A stretch of DNA of 64,000 bases from Candidatus Flexifilum affinis (GTDB lineage: Bacteria; Chloroflexota; Anaerolineae; Aggregatilineales; Phototrophicaceae): positions 1-64,000 of the forward strand of contig JADJPJ010000099.1 in NCBI GenBank assembly GCA_016713325.1, in the 5' to 3' direction. Both the position numbers and the translations under genes were made by a program. This document shows, in pieces, positions 26,144 to 36,088 of this stretch. How positions within the stretch are numbered: position 1 is the first letter of the stretch; every line of letters starts with the position of its first letter. The notes beneath the pieces were generated by a model. The model had not been told where the DNA came from. It saw only the letters and a program-made list of their open reading frames with translations, and did not search any database.

Positions 26144-27076
26144 ATGAGCAAAGGGCGAATCCTGGTCGTCGAAGACGACTTCGATATCTCGAACATGCTG
26201 AAGATCTACTTCAGCGGTCAGGGTTATGAAGTGCAGGTGGCCGCGCGGGGCGGCGAAGCCCTGACCACCACCCGCAAACAGCTCCCGAACCTGATCGTCC
26301 TCGACATCATGCTGCCCGACATGAACGGCTACGACGTCTGCCGGGAACTGCGCACCACCACCCGCACCAGCCATATCCCGATCATCTTCCTCACCCAGCG
26401 CGACGAGCGCAGCGACCGCATCCAGGGCCTGGAGCTCGGCGCCGACGACTACATCACCAAGCCGTTCGACATCGAGGAGCTCAAGCTCCGCGTGCAGAAC
26501 GCCATTACCGCCGCCAACCGCCAGACCCAGATCGACTCCAAGTCCAACCTGCCCACCGGCCGGCTGATCGAGGACCACCTGCGCGCCCTCATGCACGAGA
26601 GCCGCCAGTGGACCTACTTCGACATCAAGATCAACCAGTTCGATGCCTTCACCGACGTCTACGGCTTCGTCGCCGGCGACGAGGTGATCCGCTTCGTGGC
26701 CGTGCTCATCGGCGAAGTCATCGACGAGTACGGCACCCCGGACGACTACGCCGGGCACCCCGGACGCGACAACTTCATCATCATCACCCATGCCGATGAC
26801 CCGGATCAGCTTCGGAACAACCTGGCTGAACGCTTCAACGAGAAGGTCAAGCAGCACTACTCGTTCATCGACCGGGAGCGCGGCTACATCCTCGTGCCAG
26901 ACAGCCTGTATGGGGAAAAACAGGTCGATCTGATGACGCTCTCCTTGGGCGCCGTCTCGACCCGCACCCATCAGTTTTCCGACATTCGCGAGATCACCGA
27001 ACTGGCCGCCGAGGACCGCCGGCGCGGCCTGAGCGGTCAGGACAGCGACAGCGCCAATGTCCTGACCTCCTGGTAA
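26144..27076 (+). CDS. Response regulator with degenerate GGDEF output domain
   Basis: 310 residues. The N-terminal receiver has the acidic pair E10-D11-D12, the phospho-acceptor Asp54 in LIVLDIMLP, and Lys in DDYITKPFD. The C-terminal half resembles a GGDEF fold (FDIKINQFDAFTDVYGFVAGDEVIRFVA), but the active-site signature reads GRDNF instead of GG(D/E)EF. Diguanylate cyclase activity is therefore unlikely and a binding or dimerisation role is more plausible. The ATG at 26144 is chosen for its spacing to AGAGGA; an in-frame ATG lies at 26138. It is followed by the giant GAF kinase in the same direction, a probable partner. Confidence 0.88.
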   Translation: MSKGRILVVEDDFDISNMLKIYFSGQGYEVQVAARGGEALTTTRKQLPNLIVLDIMLPDMNGYDVCRELRTTTRTSHIPIIFLTQRDERSDRIQGLELGADDYITKPFDIEELKLRVQNAITAANRQTQIDSKSNLPTGRLIEDHLRALMHESRQWTYFDIKINQFDAFTDVYGFVAGDEVIRFVAVLIGEVIDEYGTPDDYAGHPGRDNFIIITHADDPDQLRNNLAERFNEKVKQHYSFIDRERGYILVPDSLYGEKQVDLMTLSLGAVSTRTHQFSDIREITELAAEDRRRGLSGQDSDSANVLTSW

Positions 27077-27206
27077 GGTGCGCCGCTTCGGCTCGCCGCG
27101 GATTGGCGGCCGCCAGAGCGTGCGAATCCGGTATGGTGTCTGGGATGTTTGTCATCGAAGGGCCTAGACGCAGCGGAGACGCTGCGGGAAGCGCGGGTTA
27201 AGGCAG

Positions 27207-30200
27207 ATGGAACTTGCGTTAATCCTGTTTGCGGGCGCGGCGGTCGTCCTGATCTGGATCTACTTGTGGGCGTCGCAACGCGAACGCCTGGACGAATCCC
27301 CTCCTGTCGATACAACCTATTCCAAGCTGCCGATCATAGGCCGGCGGGATGGGGTGTTCATCGTCGATTCGCGCGGCCGGGTGGTCTACGCCAGCGACAC
27401 CCTGCGCTCGATACTCAACACCAGCACCCTGACCGTCGAACAGATCGCCCGCTGCACCGATCCCCAGGACGTCTTTTTTGATCTCCTGGCCGACGAAGGC
27501 CAGGTCACGCTGCAAATCAACCGCCGCTGGATTCAGGCAGAGTCGCGCCGGACGGTTGAGAAGGGCGAGACGCGCACCATCGTGGTCATGCGCGACCTGG
27601 CTGGAGCAGCCGAAGGCGAAACCGGCTACAGCCCGCAGGTCGCTTTCGCCATCATCGACGAGATCGGCGAGACGGTCAACGCCGCGCAGGGCGTCGAACC
27701 GGTACTGCAGGCGCTCCTGTCCATCGTCCGCAAGCACGTCAAGGCCGAAGCCGGCGAAATCACGCTGTGGGACGAAGAAGGTCAGATCCTCCGTCCGCGC
27801 GGCTGGGTCGGCGAGTCCGGCTATGTGCTGGCCCTGGCCGAAGCCGGCGGCTTCTATGCCCAGCGCGAGGGTATCAGCGGATGGATCGCCCAGTATCGCC
27901 AGCCCATCCTGGTGGCGGACTCCACCGCCGACGACGCCATCCGCCCCAAGCTGCCGAACAGCGGTTATCGCAGCTTCATCGGCATCCCGCTCATGATGGG
28001 CGAGCGCTTCCTGGGCACCTTCGAACTGGCCTCGACCGTTCCAAGCGCCTTCGACACTTCCCGTCTGGCGCTGCTCAAGAACGTCTCGCGTTCCCTGGCG
28101 ACAGCCATCTACAACGCCGAACTCTACGCCGAACAGGCGCAGCGCGTGAGCGACATCGCCGAGCTGCAAACGGCCATCGATCAGCAGGCCATGACCAGCG
28201 AGCCGGAAGCCATTTTCAGCGCCCTGGCCAGCCGCGTCGCCCGCCTGCTCGACGCGCAGATGGCCGGCGCGATGATCTACGACGAGAAGCGCGAGCGCCT
28301 CGTTCCACAGACGCCGTTCCACGGGCTGCCCAACGTCATCGTCCGCAGCTTCTCCATCCTGGTCCAGCCGAATACCCCCGCCCGCGATCTGTGGCAGAAC
28401 CGCCCCTACTGGCTCTCGTCCGACGTCACCGACGAACCGCTGGCCGATTCTCTGGGGCTCACCCTGCTCAGCAACACAGCCGGCGTGCGCTCCGCCCTGC
28501 TCATGCCCCTCGGCGTGGGCGCCAAGCGGGTCGGCATGCTCCTGGTCTTCAACAAGAAAGGGGATACCGGCTTCAGTGACCGGGACGCCCTCAATCTGCG
28601 CCCGCTTGCGGCCCAGGTGGCCATCGCCATCGAGAACATCCGCCTCGCCGAACAGGAGCGCATCCGCGAGACCGAGCTGTCCGGTTTGCAGGAGATCTCG
28701 CAGGTCTTCAGCGCTATCGGCCACACCGATCAGTTCTACGCCAGCGTCAACGAGCGTCTGGCACGCATGATGAACGTCGGCATCTGCGGCATCCTCCTGC
28801 ACGATGTCGAGAACAGCCAGTTGGTCGCCCAGGTCCCGTTCACCGGCATGGACGCCACCGACTACGCCATCGGCATCCCGGATGGCAGCCCGATGGGCCT
28901 GGTCTATGGCAGCGAGGACTACTGGTACACCAACACCGCCGCCACCGACCGCCTGGTCTACAGCGCCGGTATCGCCGAGTCGCTGGCGGTGGCCGGCATC
29001 TACAAGTTACTGATCGTGCCCCTGCCCGCCGCCGGCCAGCGCATCGGCGTCGTCCAGGCCGCCAACCCGCGCGACGGCCGTGATTTTGACGACGAAGACG
29101 CCCGCCTGCTGCAAATCTACGCCTCGCAGGTCGGCACGATGATCGAGAACGCCCGGCTCTTCCGCGCCGTGCAGGAACAGGTCAACGTCTCGGAGAGCAT
29201 CCGCCGCATCGCCGAATACGCCGGCGCCGTCAACACGCCGGAAGACAGCCTGGCCCCGCTGCTGCGCGAAGTCGCCCGGCTGACCGCTAGCCCGCAGTCG
29301 TTCGTCAACGTCATCGACCCAACCACCGGCAATCTCAACATCCTGCCGGAATACGCCTTCAACCTCGACCTGCGCGAGACGCTGATCACCAACACCTACA
29401 CGCCCGGCTTCGAGCGCAGCGTTACCCTGGGCCGCCGGCCGTTCTTCAGCCACGACCTGCCGAACGACAAGCGCGTCCTCGCCGCCTACCGCCGTTTCAA
29501 CGATCAGCTCGATCTGAGGACGGTCGTCATGGTGCCGCTGGTGGTAGGTGACCAGTCGCTCGGCGAGATGGGCGTGCTCAATCGCACCAACCCTCCGTAC
29601 AGCGAAGACGATGTGCGCACCATGCAGGCGGTCGCCGTCCACATCGCCGCCGCCCTCGACCGCGTACGTCTGGCCCGCAGCACCGGCCAGAACATGCGCC
29701 GCCGCTTGCAGGAACTGGACGCCATTTCCCGAGTCAGCAACGAACTGGCGCAGACCCTCGACCTCGACCAGACGCTCGAAGTCATCCGCAGCGAAGCCAT
29801 CCGCGCCACCGAAGCGTCGGGCAGCTCGATCGTGCTCTTCCGCTCAGCCCACGAATGGCGCTCCCCGACACAGCCTTCCGTCGAGCGGCGCCTGGGCGAT
29901 CCGCTTCTGGGCATCGCCCCGATCGAGATGGACGCCTTCGCCAGCCCCGGCACGGCGGTGATCGTCGAGGACTACGAAGAGACCGGCGTCACCAAAGGCA
30001 ACCCGGCGCGCTCGCGATCGGGCATCGCCGTCGCCTTCTCCTACGAGGAGAACGTCGTCGGTGTACTGCACCTCTGGGATCAGGAGCCGAACCTCTTCGA
30101 CAAGCTGGCCGCCGGCTTCCTGGAGACGCTGGCCTCGAAGGCCTCTCTCAGCTATGGCAACAGCGCGCGCTATCTGGAAAATCAGGAGCGCAGCAACCGT

Positions 30201-33200
30201 CTGGCGCGCCGGGTCGAGCAGCTCAACCAGATCTTCGAACTGGGCCAGATGCTGCAAACCACCGTCGACACCGTCACCATGCTGGAAGCCATCGCCTTCA
30301 GCGTCGGCCAGAGCATCGGCTACGACATCGTCGTCATCCTGATGGTCGACCCGGAGGTCGGCGTGCTCCGCCGCGTGACGCAGGCCGGCCTTCCCCTCGA
30401 AGCCTTCGAGAAGAGCCGCGAACTGACCGTCCCGCGCGGGCGGCTGGAGGAATTGTTCGCCAGCACGCAGTTCCGCATCAGCGAGTCCTACTTCTTCCCG
30501 ATACAGCAGGTTCCGGAGTGGTACAGCGAAGATCTGATCGCCTTTGGCGCGGGTGTGGCCGTCACCCGCACCATGCACCCCGCCAGCAGATCTGACTGGC
30601 ATGATGGCGATCTGCTGCTCGTGCCCCTTTTCGGCGCCGGCGGCGATCTGCTCGGCGTGATGAGTCTGGACCGTCCTTACGACGGCAAGCGCCCGGACCG
30701 CGGCATCATCGAAATTCTGGAGATCTTCGCCCACCAGGCCTCGAACACGCTGGAGAACACCCGCCTGTACATGTCCTCGGTGCAAAACGCCGAGCAGGAA
30801 GCCCGCCTGAATCAGATCCTCGGGGCGGTCTCCAGCACCTTCGACATTCAGCAGATCATCCGCGGCGTCGCCACCGGCACAATGGGTCTGGTGCCGCTCA
30901 ACCGCCTGACCGTCTCCCTGTTCGGCGCCAGCGGCCGCGACTTTGAAGTGATCCGCGTCGAACGTGGAACCGGGGCGGACAGCGGTGAGCTCAAGGTCTT
31001 CCGCGAAACCCATGTCAATCTGCACAACACCGCCCTCAGTTACTCGTTTGAGATGGGCGAGGAACACCTGTATACGCGCGACGATCCTGGCGCCAAGGGC
31101 CTGGTCGATCTCGAACGCTGGTGGCAGCAGGGTGAGCACATCTCGCTGATCATGCCGCTCATCGCCGGCGGGCTGGTGCTGGGGTCCATGCATCTCGGCA
31201 GCGATGTCGAAGATCCCAGCGCGTTCACGGATCATTATCCGGTGGTCCGCCGCGTGGCCAGCCTGACCGGCATCGCCGTGCAAAACGCGCGCCTGTTCGC
31301 CGACACCCGCGCCCGCACCGAACGGCTCAGCCTGCTCAACCGCGTGTCGGTGGCGCTGGCCCAGTCGCTCGATACCGAAAACGTCATGGAGATCGCCCTC
31401 AAGGAGATCACCATCCTGCTGGAAATGACTCGCGCCCGCGCCTATCTGGTGGAGCGCGACGCCCACGTCATCCGCGCGATCGTCGATGTACCGCGCGGAG
31501 ACGAGCCGCCCGGCGAGATCTTCCCCTACGACGAGCGCCCACTCTTCGCGGAGATCATCCAGCGGCCCGTGACGGTCATCATTCCGAATCTGGCGAAGAC
31601 GGAAGGCTACGCGCACTTCCCGGATTATCTTGAGGACACCGATGCCGCCGGCTTCGCTCTGCTGCCGATGATCGTGGCAGGGCAGACCACCGGCATTTTC
31701 GAACTGCTGACCACCCAGCGCGATGTCAGCTACGACCCGGAAAAACTGGAACTGGCGCAGATTATCGCCAATCAGGCGGCCATCGGCGTGCTCAACGCCA
31801 GCCTGCTCGAACAGTCGATGGTGCGCACGCGCGAACTGGAAACCCTGCTGGAAGCCACCCAGGCGACCGCGTACACGCTCGATATTGAGGAAGTGTTCCA
31901 GACGGTGACGCGCCTCGCGCTCCAGGCGCTTGATCTGGAAGCGGCGGCCGTCATGCTCTACGACAATATCGAGGATGCCCTCTCGGTGGAGATCGCCATC
32001 GACCGTGACATCGAGCAGGGCTACGGAGAGTCGCGCGAACTTTTGCCGCTCCGTGACCACCCCGCCAAGGGTCATACCATCAATCAGAAGCAGATCGTCA
32101 TCAGCCGGCAGGGTGACCAGTCCGCCGACCCGTCGGAGCTGGCCGACATGCAGCGGCGCGGCGTCCGCGAGCGGATGTTTGTGCCGCTCATCGTGCGCGA
32201 CCAGGTGCTTGGACTGCTCCAGGTCGACCTGCGCAGCCGCATCCGCACCTTCACCCACCGCGAAGTGCGCATGGCCCAGGCGCTCGGTGTGCAGGCGGCC
32301 ACCGCCATCGAAAATGCGCGCCTCTCGACCGAGACGGCCGCCCAGGTCGAGCAGTCGCTGATCCTCAACGACATCGGTTTCGCCATTTCCTCCACCATGG
32401 ATGTGGTCGACATCGTCGAGATCGTCCGCGAGCAGATCATGAACCTGACGCGCGCCGAAGAAGTGGCGCTCGCCCTCTACGACTCCGAAAAGCAGGTCAT
32501 CTCTTTCCCGATGGCGCTGCGCGATGGGATGGACATCAGCCTGCCGTCGCGCCCGCTGGGCGAGGACGAGATCTCTTTCGTCGTCCGCAACCGTCGCCCA
32601 CTCTCCCTCGGCGGCATCAGCCCGTCGACCGAGGAAGTCCGCCGCAATCTGGGGATCGTCAGCGCCTATGCCGACGCCGGCCGCTTCCTGGCTATGCCGC
32701 TCGTTGCCGGCGACGAAGCGCTGGGCGTGCTGGCCATTCATGACACCCAGCAGCGCCGCCCCTTCGGCCTGAACGATCAGCGCGTCCTCAATGCGATTGC
32801 CTCGCAGGTCGCGGCGGCGCTGCAAAATGCCCGCCTGTTCGAGCGCGTCCGCAGCTTCGCCGCCGAATTGAACGCTCGCGTCCAGGAGCGCACACAGGAG
32901 CTCCAGGAAGAACGCGACCGGCTGGAGGCACTGTATCAGATTACGGCCGAATTGGGCCGCACCCTCGACGTCGACCGCATCTATCTGCGCGCGCTCGAAA
33001 TGACCGTCGACGCGGTGGGCGCCAATGCCGGCTTCGTCACGTTGGTCGATCCGGTTGACGACCGTTTGCACACCAGCGTCTCGTGGGTCGACGGGCGCAG
33101 CGAGATCGTCCGCAAGAGCAGCGGCGGCACCACCACCACGTCGGTCCTCAGCGAGCAGTCGGTGCTCCGCACGCCCGCCGAACGGTTCGCCACCTGGCTG

Positions 33201-34622
33201 GTCGAACACGAACGCTCCATGCTGGTCGAGGATCTCACAAACACCCCGTACTGGGATGTCCATCACCCCGGCGCTTCAGAGTGGCACAGCGCCATGGGCG
33301 TCGCGCTGGAGAGCAACGAGGAGATCCAGGGCGTCATGGTCCTGTTCGGGCGGAACCGCCGGCAGTTCAACGTGCCGCAGCTTCGCCTGCTCCTGGCCGC
33401 CGCCAACCAGATCGCCTCGTCGATCAACAACGCTGAACTCTACGGCCTGATTCGCGACCAGAACGATCGTATGACCGCCCTGCTGCGCGCCGAACAGGAA
33501 GAGGCCGAGAAGAACTCCGCCATCCTGGAAGGCATTGCCGACGGCGTGCTCCTGGCCGATGCCACCGGCGCGATTGTGCTGTTCAACAAGGCGGCCGAGA
33601 TCATTCTGGATATCCCGCGCGACTTCGCTTTGGGCCAGACGCTCAACCGCCTGGGCACGCAATATCCCAACGCCTATCGCTGGGTCAGCCGACTCAGCCA
33701 GTGGATCGGCGAGCAGCACGGGATCAACAGCGATCTGACCATCGACCGCCTGGAGATCGGCTCCCGGGTGGTCAGCGTGCGCGCCGCCCCGGTCCGCATC
33801 GGCGACGATCCGCTGGGCACGGTGGCCGTGTTCCGCGATGTCACGCGCGACGTCGAGGTCGACCGCATGAAGAGCGAGTTCATCTCCAACGTCTCGCACG
33901 AACTGCGCACCCCAATGACCAGCATCATGGGCTATGCCGAACTGCTGCTCGGGGGCGCCGCGGGTGCGCCCACCGACACGCAGAAGCGCTTCCTCACCAC
34001 TATCAAGTCCAATGCAGATCGTCTGGCCAGCCTGGTCGGCGACCTGCTCAACATCTCCCGCATCGACAGCGGACGCGACCGCATGCAGATCCAGCCGCTC
34101 GACGTGGTCGAGGTCCTGGAGGAAGTGGCGTCCAGCGTCGGCGGTAGGGCGCAGCATGTCGAAAAACACATCGACCTGCATATGAACCTCGAACCGGGCC
34201 TGCCGATGATCCACGCCGACCGCTACAAGGTGGACCAGATTTTCAGCAACATCGTCGAGAATGCGTACAATTACACCCGGCCCGGTGGTAAGATCGAAAT
34301 CAGCGCGCAGTCGCGGATGAGCGGCGAACGATCTCAGGTTCTGATCAGCGTCCGGGACAACGGCATCGGTATCCCGGAAGAGTTCCGCCAGCGCATCTTC
34401 AACCGCTTCGAGCGTTACGAAGAGAACGCCCTGGTCATGGAAGTCGCCGGTACCGGTTTGGGCTTGTCGATCGTCAAGGCGCTTGTCGAGATGCACGAGG
34501 GTGAAGTGTGGTTCGAGTCGGTCGTCAACGAAGGCACGACTTTCTACATTGCGCTTCCCGTCGATGGTCCGGCGATCGCCGCGCCCACTGATGACAGCAC
34601 ACTGCGCGCAAGCCTGAATTGA
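27207..34622 (+). CDS. Giant multi-GAF sensor histidine kinase, 2471 aa
   Basis: A short N-terminal hydrophobic helix (LALILFAGAAVVLIWIYLWA) is followed by a PAS-like segment. Then come about eleven GAF domains, recognised by their recurring last helix of the form (A)xQxAxAIxNARLxE at about 215-residue spacing, with coiled-coil connectors. After GAF 11 there is a PAS domain (ILEGIADGVLLADATGAIVLF). A HisKA domain follows with His2231 in FISNVSHELRTPM, then HATPase_c with DNGIGIPEEF and GTGLGLSIVKALVE. GAF domains bind small ligands or chromophores; no bilin-type Cys is evident. The gene sits between two receiver genes and is followed at 25 bases by a lone receiver, its likely target. Long open frames on the opposite strand are shadows. 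Confidence 0.93.
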   Translation: MELALILFAGAAVVLIWIYLWASQRERLDESPPVDTTYSKLPIIGRRDGVFIVDSRGRVVYASDTLRSILNTSTLTVEQIARCTDPQDVFFDLLADEGQVTLQINRRWIQAESRRTVEKGETRTIVVMRDLAGAAEGETGYSPQVAFAIIDEIGETVNAAQGVEPVLQALLSIVRKHVKAEAGEITLWDEEGQILRPRGWVGESGYVLALAEAGGFYAQREGISGWIAQYRQPILVADSTADDAIRPKLPNSGYRSFIGIPLMMGERFLGTFELASTVPSAFDTSRLALLKNVSRSLATAIYNAELYAEQAQRVSDIAELQTAIDQQAMTSEPEAIFSALASRVARLLDAQMAGAMIYDEKRERLVPQTPFHGLPNVIVRSFSILVQPNTPARDLWQNRPYWLSSDVTDEPLADSLGLTLLSNTAGVRSALLMPLGVGAKRVGMLLVFNKKGDTGFSDRDALNLRPLAAQVAIAIENIRLAEQERIRETELSGLQEISQVFSAIGHTDQFYASVNERLARMMNVGICGILLHDVENSQLVAQVPFTGMDATDYAIGIPDGSPMGLVYGSEDYWYTNTAATDRLVYSAGIAESLAVAGIYKLLIVPLPAAGQRIGVVQAANPRDGRDFDDEDARLLQIYASQVGTMIENARLFRAVQEQVNVSESIRRIAEYAGAVNTPEDSLAPLLREVARLTASPQSFVNVIDPTTGNLNILPEYAFNLDLRETLITNTYTPGFERSVTLGRRPFFSHDLPNDKRVLAAYRRFNDQLDLRTVVMVPLVVGDQSLGEMGVLNRTNPPYSEDDVRTMQAVAVHIAAALDRVRLARSTGQNMRRRLQELDAISRVSNELAQTLDLDQTLEVIRSEAIRATEASGSSIVLFRSAHEWRSPTQPSVERRLGDPLLGIAPIEMDAFASPGTAVIVEDYEETGVTKGNPARSRSGIAVAFSYEENVVGVLHLWDQEPNLFDKLAAGFLETLASKASLSYGNSARYLENQERSNRLARRVEQLNQIFELGQMLQTTVDTVTMLEAIAFSVGQSIGYDIVVILMVDPEVGVLRRVTQAGLPLEAFEKSRELTVPRGRLEELFASTQFRISESYFFPIQQVPEWYSEDLIAFGAGVAVTRTMHPASRSDWHDGDLLLVPLFGAGGDLLGVMSLDRPYDGKRPDRGIIEILEIFAHQASNTLENTRLYMSSVQNAEQEARLNQILGAVSSTFDIQQIIRGVATGTMGLVPLNRLTVSLFGASGRDFEVIRVERGTGADSGELKVFRETHVNLHNTALSYSFEMGEEHLYTRDDPGAKGLVDLERWWQQGEHISLIMPLIAGGLVLGSMHLGSDVEDPSAFTDHYPVVRRVASLTGIAVQNARLFADTRARTERLSLLNRVSVALAQSLDTENVMEIALKEITILLEMTRARAYLVERDAHVIRAIVDVPRGDEPPGEIFPYDERPLFAEIIQRPVTVIIPNLAKTEGYAHFPDYLEDTDAAGFALLPMIVAGQTTGIFELLTTQRDVSYDPEKLELAQIIANQAAIGVLNASLLEQSMVRTRELETLLEATQATAYTLDIEEVFQTVTRLALQALDLEAAAVMLYDNIEDALSVEIAIDRDIEQGYGESRELLPLRDHPAKGHTINQKQIVISRQGDQSADPSELADMQRRGVRERMFVPLIVRDQVLGLLQVDLRSRIRTFTHREVRMAQALGVQAATAIENARLSTETAAQVEQSLILNDIGFAISSTMDVVDIVEIVREQIMNLTRAEEVALALYDSEKQVISFPMALRDGMDISLPSRPLGEDEISFVVRNRRPLSLGGISPSTEEVRRNLGIVSAYADAGRFLAMPLVAGDEALGVLAIHDTQQRRPFGLNDQRVLNAIASQVAAALQNARLFERVRSFAAELNARVQERTQELQEERDRLEALYQITAELGRTLDVDRIYLRALEMTVDAVGANAGFVTLVDPVDDRLHTSVSWVDGRSEIVRKSSGGTTTTSVLSEQSVLRTPAERFATWLVEHERSMLVEDLTNTPYWDVHHPGASEWHSAMGVALESNEEIQGVMVLFGRNRRQFNVPQLRLLLAAANQIASSINNAELYGLIRDQNDRMTALLRAEQEEAEKNSAILEGIADGVLLADATGAIVLFNKAAEIILDIPRDFALGQTLNRLGTQYPNAYRWVSRLSQWIGEQHGINSDLTIDRLEIGSRVVSVRAAPVRIGDDPLGTVAVFRDVTRDVEVDRMKSEFISNVSHELRTPMTSIMGYAELLLGGAAGAPTDTQKRFLTTIKSNADRLASLVGDLLNISRIDSGRDRMQIQPLDVVEVLEEVASSVGGRAQHVEKHIDLHMNLEPGLPMIHADRYKVDQIFSNIVENAYNYTRPGGKIEISAQSRMSGERSQVLISVRDNGIGIPEEFRQRIFNRFERYEENALVMEVAGTGLGLSIVKALVEMHEGEVWFESVVNEGTTFYIALPVDGPAIAAPTDDSTLRASLN

Positions 34623-34647
34623 CCACGTTGAGCAGAAGGCAGACGAC

Positions 34648-35025
34648 ATGGCACACATCCTGGTCGCTGAAGACGAACGAGATATCCGCGACCTGATCAA
34701 TTTCACGCTTACCTTCGCCGGCCACCAGGTGACCACCGCCGCCAATGGCGAAGAAGCCGTGCAGCAGGCGCAGCGCGCCCGGCCCGATCTGATCATGATG
34801 GATGTGCGCATGCCCAGGATGACTGGCTATGAGGCCTGCCGTGTGCTCAAGACCATCGACAATCTGAAGGACACACCGATCGTTTTTTTGTCGGCCAAGG
34901 GTCAGGATGAGGAAGTGCAGGCGGGCATCGACGTCGGCGCCTATGCCTACATCCTCAAACCCTTTTCGCCCGACGATCTCACCCGCCGAATCAACGAGAT
35001 ACTACGGCAGAATGGCGTTTCGTAG
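34648..35025 (+). CDS. Single-domain response regulator (receiver only)
   Basis: 125 residues, just the CheY-like receiver: E8-D9-E10 at the acidic pocket, phospho-acceptor Asp52 in LIMMDVRMPRM, the Ser/Thr switch in VFLSAKG, and the Lys in YILKPFSPDDL. No output domain, so it acts by protein contact or as a phosphotransfer intermediate. The ATG lies 25 bases after the giant kinase stop, consistent with co-transcription and with being phosphorylated by it. Confidence 0.93.
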   Translation: MAHILVAEDERDIRDLINFTLTFAGHQVTTAANGEEAVQQAQRARPDLIMMDVRMPRMTGYEACRVLKTIDNLKDTPIVFLSAKGQDEEVQAGIDVGAYAYILKPFSPDDLTRRINEILRQNGVS

Positions 35026-35053
35026 GTGTGAAACGCCCCAGGACGGATAACTT

Positions 35054-36088
35054 ATGAGCGCCATCACCACCGACAACGGCGATATCATTCACTACCAGAT
35101 CCTCGGTCGAGGACGCCCGGTCGTGCTGGTGCATACCTGGATTGGCTCCTGGCGCTACTGGACGCCAGTCATGACCCTGCTCAACGCCAAGTTCCGCGTC
35201 TATGCCATCGACCTTTTCGGCTATGGCGACTCCGCCCGCAATCCGGCCAAATACACGATGGAGCACCAGATCGCCCTGCTTGAAGACTTCATGAACAAGC
35301 TCGGCATCACCAAAGCCGCCATGATCGGCCACGGCCTGGGCGCGCTGATCGTCACCGAGTTCTGCAGGCGGCACCCCGAAGTCGTGCCGAGGTTGATGCT
35401 CATCAGTCCACCCCTCTTCGACCCCGGCGATCTGGCCCATCGCGTGCCCGCTGGCCGCGCCATCCTGCACAACCGACCGCTCGCCGCTGCACCCACCGTC
35501 GATGTTACGCCCAGTGCCCCGACCGTGCCCAGCGCCAGTTCGGCCATGCGCGCCGCGCTGCTCGCCGCGGCACGCGCCAAGGGCGGCCTGGCGCCGGAGC
35601 TGGAGCAGATCGCCGCAGCGGCCAGCGTCAGCACCCCGCCGCCGCCACCCGCCCCAGCCCTCAACCCACTGCGCGGTCTGCTCGGCGGCCAGACGCCGGA
35701 GTCGCTGCTGGCCCGCTGCTTCCGGCGCGTCGAGGATGCGCCCACGGCCATCGCCGTCGAAACCCCGCGGGTCGATCCGCGCGCCCTGGCTCTGTCTGTC
35801 GACAACTACGATGCCGGCCCTGTGCTCGATACGCTTCGCCTGATGCCGACCCTGATCATGCTGGTGCATGGCGTCGAGGATCCGCTCATTCCGCCGCCAA
35901 GTGAAGATGTGCTCCACTACATCACGGTCGACAAGGACAACACGCTGGTCCCGCTGCTTCTGCCCAACGTCCGTCACTTCCCAATGCTGGAAGACGAACG
36001 TTTCGGCCGCATCATCACCGAATTCCTGGAAATTACCGACATCGGCAGCATCGCCCCCAAGGACCGCTGGCGCCGCCGCAACCGCTGA
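35054..36088 (+). CDS. Alpha/beta-hydrolase-fold protein lacking the nucleophilic Ser
   Basis: 344 residues. The fold is clear: VVLVHTWIGSWRYW, FRVYAIDLFGYGDSARNP, the elbow, LMLISPP, and a C-terminal VRHFPMLED that supplies the usual His. The nucleophile elbow reads GHGLGA, so Gly94 replaces the Ser of G-x-S-x-G. Residues about 145-215 are a Pro/Ala/Ser-rich insertion (TVDVTPSAPTVPSASSAM, STPPPPPAPALNP) in the cap region. Standard hydrolase chemistry is therefore doubtful; a binding or signalling role, like other fold members with non-catalytic elbows, is possible. It starts 28 bases after the receiver gene and may belong to the same operon. Confidence 0.8.
   Translation: MSAITTDNGDIIHYQILGRGRPVVLVHTWIGSWRYWTPVMTLLNAKFRVYAIDLFGYGDSARNPAKYTMEHQIALLEDFMNKLGITKAAMIGHGLGALIVTEFCRRHPEVVPRLMLISPPLFDPGDLAHRVPAGRAILHNRPLAAAPTVDVTPSAPTVPSASSAMRAALLAAARAKGGLAPELEQIAAAASVSTPPPPPAPALNPLRGLLGGQTPESLLARCFRRVEDAPTAIAVETPRVDPRALALSVDNYDAGPVLDTLRLMPTLIMLVHGVEDPLIPPPSEDVLHYITVDKDNTLVPLLLPNVRHFPMLEDERFGRIITEFLEITDIGSIAPKDRWRRRNR

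Noticed and set aside
29844..33266. 1140-residue open frame opposite the GAF kinase
   Set aside because: A shadow of strong GC3 codon bias. The plus strand encodes recognisable GAF domains throughout and the minus product matches nothing.
27207..34622. Phytochrome-type photoreceptor role for the GAF kinase
   Set aside because: No PHY domain pattern and no bilin-binding Cys-His motif was seen in the GAF domains. Few Cys residues occur at all.
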